A stretch of DNA of 64,000 bases, from NCBI GenBank assembly GCA_964036155.1, contig OZ038422.1, positions 60,287,201 to 60,351,200 on the forward strand. The letters run 5' to 3'. Each line of letters starts with the position of its first letter. The stretch's first letter is position 1. Below are positions 39,101-51,800 of the stretch, piece by piece. The notes under the pieces were generated by a model. It was given only the letters and a program-made list of their open reading frames with translations. It had not been told where the DNA came from and searched no databases. Position numbers and translations under genes: made by a program. Source of the DNA: Diploscapter coronatus. Lineage: Eukaryota; Nematoda; Chromadorea; Rhabditida; Rhabditidae.

Positions 39101-41746
39101 GATTAACTTGTTAAAACACACAGAAAAAGTGTCACGGAGTAAAATTATGAGTTGGACAAATTTAGAAAAATGTTTTTGATACAAAATTGCAAGTTTTCGA
39201 GTAAATAAATTGTTTGCTATCAGGGCGATAAGATAATCTTATTTGTAGAGTTCTACCAGAAAACTCGCGTTTGTTTTGACTTGAGATTATCAACTTTTCC
39301 GATAAATAGATCAGCGTTAATGAAACTAGAAAATTGCTGACTTTTAATCTAACAAATTTCCGATTTTTTGAAAAATCTTGGAGGTCCGAAAATCATAAAC
39401 TCAAATCAAACTAATGCCGGCTTAAACTTAGATTAGAGAAAGATCTATTTCTCTGATAAGGAGATAAATTATGAGCAAAATAGCCTTAGGCCTAGGGAGA
39501 GAAAAAGAAATATAGCGGAATTTCGAACCTCAGCAAAATGAACATAAATATTTCTACGTGTTCAGTCGCAAACATTTCACGACAATTAGTGTAAGAAAAA
39601 GTTCGAACCTCGATAAATATTCTCTGGATAAGAAATTTTCGAGTTGCATCACAAATCTCAAGATTCGACCTTGAATTGGAATGGAATCTCGGAAATTTTT
39701 GATTAATTGAAAATTGCGCCAAATTGTGGGGGAACAGAGATAAAATTGGACCTTTGTTTGAATAAGTTTCAAAGTTTTCATAAATAGAATATTATCCTAG
39801 GTGTCTAATTTGGGTATTATCATGTTACAAAATTTCATTAATTTTCAAAAATAAGAAATAAACATAATATGAATAGAAAATCTTTAAAAAAAAAAACCTT
39901 AAAAATTAACTTCTGTAAAATAATTAGATTTTTTCTTCGAAAAAAACGGAAATAGGGGTGTGTTGGTCTAAGGCCATTGGCCCCTATCTCTCACCACACA
40001 AAGGACTGTGGGAAATCATAAAAACGTATCGGCAAGGACACCGATGAGAGGAAAATCAGCACGAAAAAAACCGATGAAATTGAGAAAATGAGGATTTTCT
40101 AGATGAAACGCAGATATTTTTGAGGATAGATTAGCCTCTAACCTAAATTTCAGATTTAGAAAAAGAACACCTTCCAAAAGAATAACAATTGTCCTAAAAT
40201 TTAGTCTTTAACCTAAATTTGGAATTTAAAAAGAAAGCGCTTTTCATGAAATGGGGAATTTTGCAAAATTCAAACAAGTATTCCAACCTAACCTAAACTC
40301 AGAACTTAGAAAGAGTTTACTGTTCGGAAATTAGAATGTAGAAAAGTAGAAATGAATCATTTAGTTAGAGACCCAAATAGCCATTCAAAAAGGTATGATT
40401 TACAAGTGCTCTAAAGTAGGATATTTGAGAGAAACTAGTTTAGATAAGTTTCACCAAATTCATAAACAAGTCTAGTCAAATTCAAGGTCAATTATTGAAT
40501 GTGCTGACCCATCAAAAATTACAAATAATCCGAATCTTTTCGAATTTGAAAAGGTGTTCTGTTCAAACAATCTTAAAGGTGTCCTATTCACACTTATCGT
40601 TTTCTCTACCATCTCTAACTCCAAATCACTATTTCTGCCGATTCTCCTTCTCTAACACGCAATTTCACATGCTATTTCATAAAATCTCTATACCTTTCTT
40701 TCTCTCATTTCAAAACACTATTTCCGTTTCCTTTCTCTTTGCAAAAGTGATAAGAACAAACACTTTTAGAACTGCGAAATAGTGATAGTCCGGTGGTCAA
40801 TCGAGCGATGAATTCAAAATGGCAAAGAATTTAGCTTCAAGGAAATATTTGCTTAATTAACCAATTGTATTCTAATTTTCAAATATCCGAATTAAAGTCC
40901 AGCTTTAGACAAATCTAGTCCTATTTTACAGCAATTTAATTACCCTAGGTTTTATGAGAAGCCTAATTATCTCAATTAAAGTTCAAATTTTAAAAGAGAG
41001 ATCAAGACCTCCTACCAGGGGCCAAACTTTTCACTTTTAATGATAAGATTGATTGGATGTGATAAGGGGGTGATAAATCCTAGTCAATTTTAATGGCCCA
41101 CTCATTTTTTGCACTTTTACTCTTAAAATCATCAAAACTCAGCATACCTCTCCTTCGATTCTGCTCGTCTGCACTCTCTCTACGCTCCATCATCCCTCGT
41201 TGCTCTTTCGTCACCCATAACTTTGTGCGAGTGCTGCAAGTGTGCCTTAAAATTGCAACGAGTCAAAGCCGCAAACTCCACCCACTTTTTCATGCATTAA
41301 TAAAAAACAACAAGAAGCACAAAAAACTAGGCTTAAGCTTGCGGTTAGAAAATTAAAAAAAGATAGGCTCAAGCTGTGCAAAAATACAGAAAATCGTGAT
41401 TTCAAAATTTCAAGAAATTTCGTTTTTAAAAATCTTTAATTTCATCAATAAATCGAGATAACAATTTCAACAAATCTTGGACTAGAATTTCTAGTTTCTA
41501 GTCCACAATATCACAATTCTTCAAAAAATGAAGATTACGGTAACAATTTCCTCTTTAAAATTCACTCACCATCAATTTTCATCAAATTATATGAGCCTTT
41601 TAAATGGAAAATAAACTTCAAAATTGACTATCAAACATCGTGAACTTTCCAAATAACTGGCGAGTAAATTTTCCAAAAATAAATAAATACCTCTGTAAAA
41701 GTTGTCCGCTTTTACCCTTGGTGTTCCGCAAATTTGGGATGATCAT

Positions 41747-44700
41747 CTACGCCTTCAAGTCGACTTTGTAGATCTTCAACTTTCCGTCCGAACCGGCGCA
41801 TGCGAGCATTTGCTTATATTCACCGCTCAAAACATCAGGAGCAAATCTGAAAACCTTTAAATAGGTTTCAAAATGATTACTTATCTGATTTTCTAGAAAC
41901 GCACTAATCGCGAAACTTAAAAGATCGTCTTTCACACAAACTATGAAATTATCTCGAAATCAAACTTCTTGTTATGTTTTAACAGTGACATTGCTTTTCG
42001 TGGATCAATTAATTGATCTAGTTAACTCGATAGTTATCATCAATTAATTACAATAATTGCACCTCATTACCTCAGTCTGTTTACCGGGCAGATGGTTTTC
42101 AGTGGCGATTCGTCCAATTTCTGGAGCAGTTTAATCTCCGCCTCTCCCCATTTGATCAATTCAACCGAACCGTCCTCCAGCCCGAGGGCAATTATCGCTT
42201 CTCTGAAATCAATTAGATAAGTATCTGAGTTAATTACCTCCATTATTAGTCAATGACCCTAATTATCCAATCTTTCTTCAAAATAATCTCTCGGTAATTA
42301 CCTCGAACTTCCTCTGCTCACATCAACCGCGTTGATAGGCTGGTTGCAGGTGTAAATCGCCGCCGGCCGCGAATTTCCTGATTCGTCGATTTTCCAGATT
42401 ATCGCCTGAAAAGATCCAATATCTTAAGATGCGATTTAAAAATAAACATCCTTAACCGATGAAATGTTGATTTTTTAAGAGAATTCTCTAAATCTTGAAA
42501 AATTAGAATATTTACCTTGCAGTCCCTGGACACGGTAACGAAGTGTTCTGAGTCATCAAACCACGAAGTGCCGTAGATGATTCGACTGTGCTCGTTGGTC
42601 GAGCTCCACACCAGCTCGTAGTCGAAACCGTTCGCTGAAAACTCGATTCTTTTAAATGTCCTTTTATCGATATCGACTGGTCAAAACGTTCACGTATTTT
42701 TCATTTATCATATCTTTTTGAAACATTTTTAGCCATTTGTGTTGAAAATGATAAATATCATAAATGTATCGGTGTAGCATTCATCATTTTTCACTTGTTC
42801 TTTTCTCGAAATTTTAAAACCTATCCAAATAATGCCTTCTTTTAGTTTTTCGATAACTACTGGATTGTAAATTTTCTTTAAACACATGCCATATATTTTT
42901 CATGGAATCTCAGTCTTTCAGAAAAAAACGATAATGAATTATCTCCTTTTCATAACTTCGATTTTTTAAAAACTTTTTTCAAGAAAATGTTCTACCTTCC
43001 CCATTTTTCTCCTTGTAGACTTTCGCGGTTCGGTCTCGGCTCACACTCAGCAACCACTTTCCATTTTTGCTCCATGCGATTTGAGTTACTGTCATTTGGT
43101 GGCCTGAAAAAATCGATTTTTCCATGATAATAACGACTATTTCTGAAACAAAAATATGGATCTGGGGTGATTTCTAAAAAGAATTATGGGCTTCCTGCAA
43201 AATTTGTTTACAAATCGTCCTAGAACAAAAAAAACTTACCCTGAACTTCCTTTTTCATCTGCCAATTCGCCGTGTCCCACAGCACGATTACAGCGTCACT
43301 GGCTCTACTCGCCTTACACGCGGAAGCGAGCACTTTTCCTGAAAATAACAAATAAACTTCATCTTTAATTCTTGGGAAAATTATTTAATAGCACCAACGT
43401 ACTTCAAGTTTATCATAAAGAAGAAAGAAACAACAATTATCATAGTCTAGTGAAACATATTTTGCATTTCAAAATGATCACATTTCTCGTTCTTTATCAA
43501 TTTTAGCACGAAGTAATAGGAAACTAGACGAGTTTAGATAGATTTTTTTTTTCAAAACCCAAAAAATCCTTACCAGTCGGATTAATCGTGGCCGAATAGA
43601 TCTCGTATCCATGGGCATATAACTTATGCATCTCGGGCCAAAGCGTGTCCTGCTGAAGGCAGTCCTCAGTGGGAGGTGCGGTCAGAATTCGGGGATTCGA
43701 TTTGAAGGCCGCACTTCCGAAAGTTGGATCCTCGTTTTCATCATCCGGAGAATTTTTGCCTGAAAATCAAATTTTTTCTTATCATCTGAAAAACATAAAT
43801 AAAATTGATAACCTTATCATTTATTTTATTTTATTTATAAACTGATTAGAAAAAAACTAAAATTACAGAATCTTTTCGTCGGGAAAATAATAAACTTGAT
43901 AACATTGGCATGAATATTTCATATTGGACGGAACAAATCAGGATTTTTTAAAAATAAATCTACAAATGTGGTATCCCAAAAGTAATAAATTGTCGTAATT
44001 TCTTCGCAAATATCCTTTCCCTGAAACCTACCGATTCCGATTTTCTCGTTCTCATCGCCTTTCGCCTCGTCGACGGTTTTGTTGGAGAGTCCGAGGGCCG
44101 GTACGCGAGCGCCTTGTTCGGAGATTTCGAGGCCCGAGAAAATCTGGATTCTTGTTCGTTTAGTTTTTGATTATTTTTAAAATTTATTTCCAAAAGTGAC
44201 CTTTTCCACATCGACTCCGCTGATATTTTCCAAGGATCTGACGAACGTCTTCGGGGCCTGGAAAGCACGCAGAATTTTCTCCTCGGCGCCAGACACGAAA
44301 CAACCACTGAAATTTCAAACTTTAATTGTTTTTTTTCCAAGCAAAATATTTTTAAAATCCCACCTGTTCACCATCGTGATGCACTGCAGATCGTGACCGT
44401 GAACTTGGGGCCGAGCGAGTTCGATAAACTGAATTTTTTTTTCTAAATATTAAAATTTGCGGAACAATAAAAATAAAATACTTTTCATCTAGAACTTTCA
44501 TAGAAAAATGATTTTTTTTTTTTTTCAAAGAAAAAATAAAAATCCAACCTTCTGTTCTCCCTTCATTCTGCTGTAGACCCTGGTTGTTTGATCCTTCCCG
44601 ACAGTAAGCAGGTATGATCCGGTCGGATCCCACTCCACATCCCGCACTGCGTCCACGTGACCGCCGCACATCGGAACCGCCGCCCAGATTTGAGCGGACT

Positions 44701-47700
44701 GCAAAAATGTCAGTTTCTAGTTAAGTTTTGGAGACCTTTGAAATAAATCTAACTAAAGAGAAAATTGATTTCAAGCTATACAAACTCTCCCATTCAAATT
44801 TTCTAAAATAGGTTTCAAAGATCTTCGAAATAGCCGTGTTAAAAGTAAAACTATTTGAATGGCGATTGTAAAACTCGTGTAAGCTAGCTTTCCAGAAAAT
44901 TTAGCAGATTCTGCATGTTTCAGAGTATCTTAAAAATAGCATAGATTTTCTCATCGGAGTAATTCGGAAATCGTTCAATGAGAAATGAGAGAAAAGATGA
45001 AAATTTACAACAACAACAAAAGAAAAAGAAATTCCAACCTCGTTCGTAGCCCTCCACCCATGCACCCCGCCGAAATACGAAGTCGCGACCAGCGATCTCG
45101 CATTTTTGAGAAAGGAGGCCGAGAAAAATCCAGCCGCTTGGCCCCCGACGATGCCTAGACGGACCTGAAAATTGGCAAATATCATTTTCTGAAAATCTCT
45201 AATCATTTCATAAAAGTGATAGTAATATTTTTCTAGCATTGAAAAGTACCTAGCATCATTTGTAGCCAAATTAAAATTTATTCACTATCGTTTGAAACCT
45301 ACTTGATCAATGCATTCATTTTAATTTATTAAATACTCGTTTCAAGACACTAGGTTATGTGTGAAAATTCGTTCTATTTCACTAACATTTGAAGCCCAAT
45401 TAATCCGTTTTCCAGAAAACAATGCAAAATAGGAGTTCGCATTTTCTAAAGATCGATTTTTTGAATATCAAGAAAATCCAACCTCATCCACCCAAATGTC
45501 ATCGTTGCCCTTCTGCCTCCAGACGATGATGGACTTGTCGCTCGAGGACGTCACCAATTGCTTTCCGTCATTCGACCATTCCGTCGAGTGGACCCAGTCC
45601 TCGTGGCCGGAGAGAACCGCTTCCACTTGGATTTGAAGTTTTAGGGAGTTTCCTGGAATTTTTTTTTTTTTTAAATTAATTATTTCTATCTTTTTGTTTT
45701 TGTTTTTGAAATTTTTCAAAAAATTAATTTGAATTTTGACTTTTTTCGTATTTTCCCCAACTTTCTTCTCTGAAACCTGTAAACACTAGGCTTCAAACGG
45801 CTTTCTATTGACATTTTCTATGAAAAGGCCTATAAAATTCATCATAAGTTTCAGAAGATAGTCTAACTACAAAAATTCGTCATAATATCGCTAATTAGCA
45901 TAATTTATTTTGAAAATGACGCTTTTCAACGCTGTCAGCAGAGTGGTCTAGTGGTCTTGACGTGGGAACTTACGCCTTAATTATCTCATAAGAGATCCTA
46001 AGAATCTGGTTCGATTCCGGACTCTGCTAGCATGTTTTGCAAGAATTCTAATAACCTATTTCTGGTCATTTTTCAATCTTAGTTTCAATAGGAGTTATTC
46101 TTTTCTTCAGAGATAATATTGACTAATACTTTCATAATAGGGTTTGTTTTGACAACAACGATCAATTGATTCCTTTTCGATGTTTAAAAAGAGTTATTTG
46201 AAGCCTACTAATGGCGAATTTGTTCTTGGTGACTGAGAGAGCCTTTTCTTCATCCTTCACATCGACGTCGATTCTCCACAATCTGACATAGGTGTCCTGT
46301 CCGGCACTGGCGAGCAGCAGGTGGTTGTCGGAATCGTTGAACGCCAGCGAGTGGATCCAATCCGTATGCCCCGTCACCGACAGTACCCGGATGAACGAGT
46401 TCTGCAATGTTCATCATTTCCGAAAAATGTTGCACAATTTATTTCTTATAAAGTCTACCCTGCCCTTAAATGTTGATTTTTCCATTTTTATAAGTTGTGA
46501 TAGTGGGCATTTATTAGCAAAATTTCAGTTTCCCCTGATAAAGACCCGATTTGAAACCTACATTTTTCATCTTACTTAACCTAACACGTTCAGCTGACTG
46601 AGATAAAAAATCATGCCTGTTAAAGATCCCCTTTTGAATGTTTAAAAATGTTCTTTCACCAAATTTTCATAATTCTGTGTGTATAGCTCAATCGATTACT
46701 TTAAAGCTTCATAATTGAGAAATCAGGGATAAAAGTTCTCTTCTAGGACCGATTCAACAACTATCTTTAGCCTGTTTAAACCCACCAAATTCTCCTCCAT
46801 CTGGGCGTACAAGTCAATGAGCCTTTTCGAGGTTCCACAAGCCAACAGAGGCAGTCCATGACCGAGTGTGATGTCGATCGACAGAGCGAATGAGTCTGTG
46901 GAAATCGTCTCGTGGACAACTGCGTGATGATCGGAGTCCAGCCACCATAGACTTAGGGCGGACTTTTGATCCTCGACCTGAAACTATGTCTTTAATTTTC
47001 AAATATGATTTTTTCATTTTTCTTAATTTTATCTTTTTATTTTTATTGTATTTTTTACTTTCTTATTATTTTCAATTTTTCAAACAAACCCAAGACGCAA
47101 AAATCAGCCACCGGCCCTCGAAAAAGCAGCCGCAGACAGAAGCAATCGAGCCTTTGGAGCCTTCCAGAATTTGGCGCTTCTCAAGCTGCATTTCATCGTT
47201 GAGCTCCCACAAAATCGCAGTCGAATCGACGCTGCCGCTGACGAAGAAGTCTGAAAGTTTTTCGACTTTTTCCAAGTTCAAATATTTTCTTCAGGAAACA
47301 ATTAGATTTGGATAAATTTGTATGTTCGCACCTCTAGCCCGATGCTTCAACCGCTTGACGACGGTGACGTCCTTAGTGTGCCATCTGGGAGTGACCGATC
47401 CGGCAGTGCCGGCAGAGGTCGAGAAATCCTAAAACTAATAAAATTCATTTCAGAATTTCATAGAAAATAGCAACTTTCAAAGGTTTATTCAATAATCTGT
47501 CTCAAGCCAACAATCTTACAGAAAACCCTATTCCAAATTTCTGATAAACTCGAAGAAAATTCGCCTTTTCAGAATTTTCAAGAAGTTCTCCATTCTTTCA
47601 AGAACTTTTCAGAGTACTCTCGAAAAAATTTCAACCTTTTAGAAATTTCTAATTTTCATGAAAATTTCAAGAAACTCCAACTTTTCCAGTTTTTGAAGTT

Positions 47701-47851
47701 CCCAAAGTTTCCCAATTACCTCTGGAAACTTCTGGACGGTGAGCTGCGATCCGCTCGCGTAGACGAGGCAGTTGTCCTTGTCCTGTGAAGTTGCCAAACA
47801 GTGGGATCGCGGATTCGCACCACCCGTCACGGAAACCAGTTCGGAAGTCAT
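41747..47851 (-). CDS. ELP2: Elongator complex subunit 2 (ELP2), complete, 783 residues
   Basis: WD40 scaffold subunit of Elongator, which modifies wobble uridines of tRNAs. Eighteen exons join in frame to 783 residues, close to the length of yeast and human ELP2: 47851-47720, 47428-47332, 47250-47090, 46977-46786, 46401-46209, 45652-45483, 45164-45039, 44698-44549, 44428-44364, 44306-44201, 44143-44032, 43759-43574, 43338-43240, 43103-42996, 42634-42516, 42405-42302, 42202-42071, 41846-41747. WD40 blades are clear, for example [42 protein letters not shown] and [10 protein letters not shown]. The ELP2-specific segments VPALGLSNK and [20 protein letters not shown], between the two propeller halves, fix the identity. 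It most likely has two seven-bladed propellers. A good acceptor 11 bases before the ATG suggests trans-splicing. No defects seen. Confidence 0.96.
45937..46029 (+). tRNA. tRNA-like Pol III gene with abnormal anticodon arm, antisense in an ELP2 intron
   Basis: The acceptor arms AGCAGAG (45937-45943) and CTCTGCT (46022-46028) pair perfectly over 7 bp. TGGTCTAGTGG is a perfect A box and GGTTCGATTCC a perfect B box. The D stem is GTC/GAC, and the T arm is TCTGG-TTCGATT-CCGGA. A TTTT terminator follows at 46035. The middle is odd. TGGGA can pair with TCCTA as an anticodon stem with a 4-base variable region, leaving 28 bases for loop plus a ~21-base intron, but then U33 is C and the apparent anticodon is TTA. 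Alternatively CTTA...ATCTC-ATAA-GAGAT...TAAG forms a hairpin like a long variable arm. It could be a divergent intron-containing tRNA, a nematode V-arm tRNA, or a tRNA-derived pseudogene or SINE. The isotype is not assignable by eye. Confidence 0.65.
46035..46038 (+). terminator. Pol III terminator TTTT
   Basis: Run of four T on the coding strand 6 bases after the discriminator base of the tRNA-like gene, the usual place for a Pol III stop signal. Confidence 0.6.
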
Positions 47852-47872
47852 TTCAGAATATTCTGGAACAGA
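47852..47872 (-). promoter_or_regulatory. Probable trans-splice acceptor of ELP2
   Basis: On the gene strand TTTTCTGTTCCAG ends 11 bases before the ELP2 ATG. In nematodes a pyrimidine-rich AG so close to the start, with no upstream exon visible, usually receives a spliced leader. Which leader is used cannot be told from sequence. Confidence 0.55.
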
Positions 47873-48816
47873 AAATTAGGAAATTCAGGAAAAACCACGC
47901 AAAACTGAATTCCTACAAAATTTCGAGAATTTCCACGATTTTCTCTCGATTCAGAATACCGAAAAAATAATCTCGAATATCCAAATTAGAGAAAATCGTG
48001 AAAATACAAAATTCCGACGGAAAGTTTGAGAGAAATTCGAAATTTTGCTAAAATAGGAGCATCTCTGCACTGCACACAAACAGCCAAAAGCTAAAAAGCA
48101 GGAGGGAAACTGAAAATTTCAAGAATTCGGGAAAACTTTGAAAGCGTGTGCGAAATCACGACAAAAACAAAGAGGTGTGCAATGCGGAAATGCAGCCGAA
48201 AGCTTACAAAAAAAACAAGAAATTCACATTCACAGGTATTTCAAACGCCAGAACGTCGTCGAATCACAGCAAAATCTTCGAAAATTTAGAAAAATGGAAT
48301 ATTTTCTTGAAAAAGTAAATAAAATACAATTTCATGTGGAATACTTTGCGAGAGCAGTGAAAATTACCCGTAAATCGCGTAAAAATGCACAAAATTCGAA
48401 AATTTACAAAAATCGGGAAAGTTGCAGAAAACCGGAGATCGGTATATCACAATCGAAGTCCAAGAAAAATAAATAGTCCGAGAAAAAATGCGGACTTTTC
48501 TAGAAATTCTTGAAAGGGGTGACTTTTTACAAAATTCGAAAAAATAAACCCGCCTTGGTAAATTTTCAAGAGCAGTGTTCGGGAAGTGAGAATGTCACGG
48601 GGAAAATTAAAAAAAAAAAAAAAAGTAACAAAATTTTCTAGAAAATTCAAAATTCTAGAAAAAAAAAACAATTTTGCAGCTTACTCTATAAAATCAATGC
48701 ATAATTAGCATGAAAGCTGCAAAATTAGATTTTTCAGAAAAAAAAATACAAGTTCCAGAAAAATCTTCCAGACCAATTATAAAATGGCCTAGAGAAAAAG
48801 ATTAAGGGAAAATCGT
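47873..48816. other. Intergenic gap between metalloproteinase stop and ELP2 start
   Basis: About 0.95 kb of AT-rich DNA that must contain the 3' end of the metalloproteinase transcript and the ELP2 promoter. I see no gene. The gap is too long for a typical tight nematode operon but does not exclude a loose one. Confidence 0.6.
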
Positions 48817-48897
48817 CTAGAATAGGAAATAAGTGAACAAAATGAAGATACATGAAAAAGCAAGGTGGTTTTTCGAATTAGCAAATTTCAAGGTCTG
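48817..48897 (-). other. Hydrophobic C-terminal tail, probable GPI-attachment signal
   Basis: After the repeats the protein ends QTLKFANSKNH followed by LAFSCIFILFTYFLF and a stop. Small residues (ANS), a short polar spacer and a terminal 15-residue hydrophobic stretch with no cytoplasmic tail match the pattern of a GPI-anchor signal. A GPI-anchored MMP is known in C. elegans (ZMP-1, from memory). A tail anchor is the alternative. Confidence 0.6.
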
Positions 48898-51800
48898 TCT
48901 TGCTGCCCTAGGTGTAGAGAGGTTGCTTTCCTGGTTGCTTACTGCCCTAGGTGTAGAGAGGCTGCTTTCCTGGTTGCTTACTGCCCTAGGTGTGGAGAGG
49001 TTGCTTTCCTGGTTGCTTACTGCCCTAGGTGTGGAGAGGTTGCTTTCCTGGTTGCTTACTGCCCTAGGTGTGGAGAGGTTGCTTTCTTGGTTGCTTACTG
49101 CCCTAGGTGTGGAGAGGTTGCTTTCCTGGTTGCTTACTGCCCTAGGTGTGGAGAGGTTGCTTTCCTGGTTGCTTACTGCCCTAGGTGTGGAGAGGTTGCT
49201 TTCCTGGTTTCTTGCCGCCCTGTGTATGGGGAGGTTGCTTTCCTGGTTTCTCCTGCAAAACGGCCAAAATGCCTCGATTGACATGGGATAACCGTTCGCT
49301 ACGGGCACCGTGTGGATAGTGCTGTTCATACGGTAGATTCGATTGCCAGCGACGAAATGCAGCTCTGGAATTTTTCAGGATAAATTTAGTTTTTATGTAT
49401 AAAGTAGGGACAAGCATTTATTAATCAAAAGAGGACTTTTCAAAATTTATATGATGATAGTTCGAAGTATGCCTGATCAACTTTGAAATTTCCGTAACTC
49501 TGATTTTTTTTTCGTTTTTATTTAGTTTTTGATGACTTTACAATACAGGAATATCAAAAATCAAAAATAAGCTTTCCAATATCTATTTTATCATAGACTG
49601 AAGTATGCTTTTACCATTTTTTTTTAAATTCGATTCGTTCGGGGGATGTGCGTTGCGCACCAAAGATTTTTGGTGCGCAACACTACGTACCCCTCATCAA
49701 CGATAATTTATCTAACATCGATTTAGCTTTATTTGAAATATATGTTAAAACTCATTCTTTTTCTTGTAAAAACTAAAAATCCTCACCCTCGTCCATCGAG
49801 AATGCTGCGTCCGGATTTTCGGGTGCGTCTTTCCAGTTCCGCTTTATTAATCGAGCATACGTGGGTTCGATTTTTCTGTAGTGGTACGAAGAATCAAGCT
49901 TCCAGTACTGGCTGCCGCTCCAAATGTACACCGCCGGAGGGCTAAAAAATGACTTTTCAACACTTCCTTTTTCAGCTGTATTTCGAATTTTACTCTTAAT
50001 TGTTTAAACACGGTAAAGGTTTTCTTTCTTGTGTTTTGCTCATAAAAACTTTCATTTTCAATTTTTTCTAAAATGGAAAAATTACTCACTCGAAGTAATA
50101 CCATTTGTAGGCCAGATCGATTTTCGTGATTTGTTCAGGAATGTCGAAATCTTTAAGTTTCATTGCTCCGTAAAGCAATCTACTTCCATCTGTCACGAAG
50201 ACCTGGTCTTCTGAACTTTTTAGTTTTTATCAAAAACTATCTTCAAACATTACTTACTTTTAAAAAGCCAAAGTTGTGGAGGCTTTCCCGTGTGATCATC
50301 AATAGAAACCGCTGCATCGATAGGACCTAAAATGAAAAAAATAATTAAATCGTTTTTTTGGAAAAAATCTATAAATATCGATTTCAAAATTAACCTGAAA
50401 CCCCATCGATCGTCTTTTCGATGAGAGTCGGTTCGTCACAAATATTCCCGTCGTACGAAATCAGCCACATCCATTCGTTCTGAAAACTCGAATTTGACAA
50501 AATTCAATCTTTTTTAAAACGATATTTTCAGTTAAAATTAAGAAAACTCATTCTGGGATAACAAAATAATGCAACAGTTCCTTTATGTAATTTTTTAAGC
50601 ATGCTTTCTCAAATTCAACTTTTCTTCAGGATATTTGAGCGTTTTCTGAACAAAACTATCGTAACCCTAATCTCGAATTGTCTAAATGCGCTTTTCGAAT
50701 TCAAACAATTTTTTGTCAATAAAAATTCTATATTTTAATTAAATTACAGTAATTCCTAACCTTGAAGACGTAGAACTTGTCGTCGTGCATGGTGATGGCA
50801 TCAATCGAGGACTTGCAGGTGTCCGGCTTCAGAGTCGGCTTTTTCTCGATCCCCTCTTCCAGTTTCCTCTTCGCTTCTTCTTTTTCTTTTGATGAACCTG
50901 AAAATTTGTAAGTTTGATGAAAGTTGATATTTTGAAAACGAACCAAGCTTTAGTAAAATTAGGTTCATCTAGGCATTATAAAAAAAAGGTTTCTATCGAA
51001 TTTGGAATCATTTTTTTTATTAAAAATTAAGTACGTTTCAAACAGTTCCTATATTCCGAAAAGATTTTAGGCAAGCGTTGAGTTCTAGCTATATAATTAT
51101 CTTAAAAATTGAAAAAAAAAATGTTTCAAGAGTTCTTTAGTTTCTAGAAATTCTCTGATTTCGATGAATTGTAGGCACTTTTAAAATAAAGAAAATTAAG
51201 TTTCAAGAATCCTTCAGTTTGTGCAAATTATAAAAAAAATTAGTGGGTATAGTAGAATGGTTCTTTGTAAAAATATTAATACAAAATACCATAAAGCATC
51301 TGCAATCTGTACTTGTCGAGCTGGGTGACTTTCGCGGGTCTGGCCAATTCACTCGGGAACATAATACTGTCTTTGTCCTCCAGATTGTGCGGGAGCCCGA
51401 GCGAGTGGCCCATCTCATGGGTCATCACCGAGGGCAGGGATGTTCCTCAAATCGATATCTTAAGCATTTGTTGGGGGAAAAACGATTTCTGAAACAAAAT
51501 CGGTATTTCAGCTCGGGTTTTATGTTAAAAACAAGAAACTAATGATTTTTGGAAAGCTCACTTGATTTGACGAAGAAATAGTGAGAATAAAGGTGAAAAA
51601 TAAGAGTTTTCAAATTGGTAGACGATAAATTTAAGGAATTTTTAAAAATGATGAACACTTTTGAAAATAAAATTGCGAATAAAAAATTTCCAACCTCTCG
51701 CACTCGTGTACTCCTCCATGTTGAAGGTGAACATCTCGTTAAAATGAATGTCCCCACCAAGCTGGTCCTTTTCCGACAACGAAGGCGGAAATGCATGGGC

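Larger units (their letters stand above)
25000..41746. other. 16.7 kb gene-free stretch upstream of the cadherin
   Basis: No open frame here shows a recognisable domain, signal peptide with exon structure, or codon pattern like the flanking genes. The longest open frames (for example minus 31096-31596, 166 codons) are composed of F, L, S, K and I, as expected from AT-rich DNA. The region consists of AT-rich DNA alternating with polypurine and polypyrimidine blocks, copies of the GTTTCA motif (28479, 35939, 36469, 39762, 40449) and GGGCGGGGC-like motifs. It probably contains the regulatory DNA of the cadherin and could hide distant 5' exons or small noncoding RNAs that I cannot recognise by eye. 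Confidence 0.7.

Noticed and set aside
40931..40957. Spliced-leader RNA candidate (TTTAATTACCC matches part of SL1)
   Set aside because: The 11-base match is followed by TAGGTTTTATGAG with no donor GT in the right place and no Sm site seen, so it is probably chance in AT-rich DNA.
48898..49248. CRISPR-like array
   Set aside because: Direct head-to-tail units without spacers, in a eukaryotic coding exon.
48833..49291. Long plus-strand open frames over the 39-bp repeat (152 and 138 codons)
   Set aside because: They arise because the repeat unit is a multiple of three and lacks stops in several frames. The minus frame is the one continuous with the hemopexin domain.
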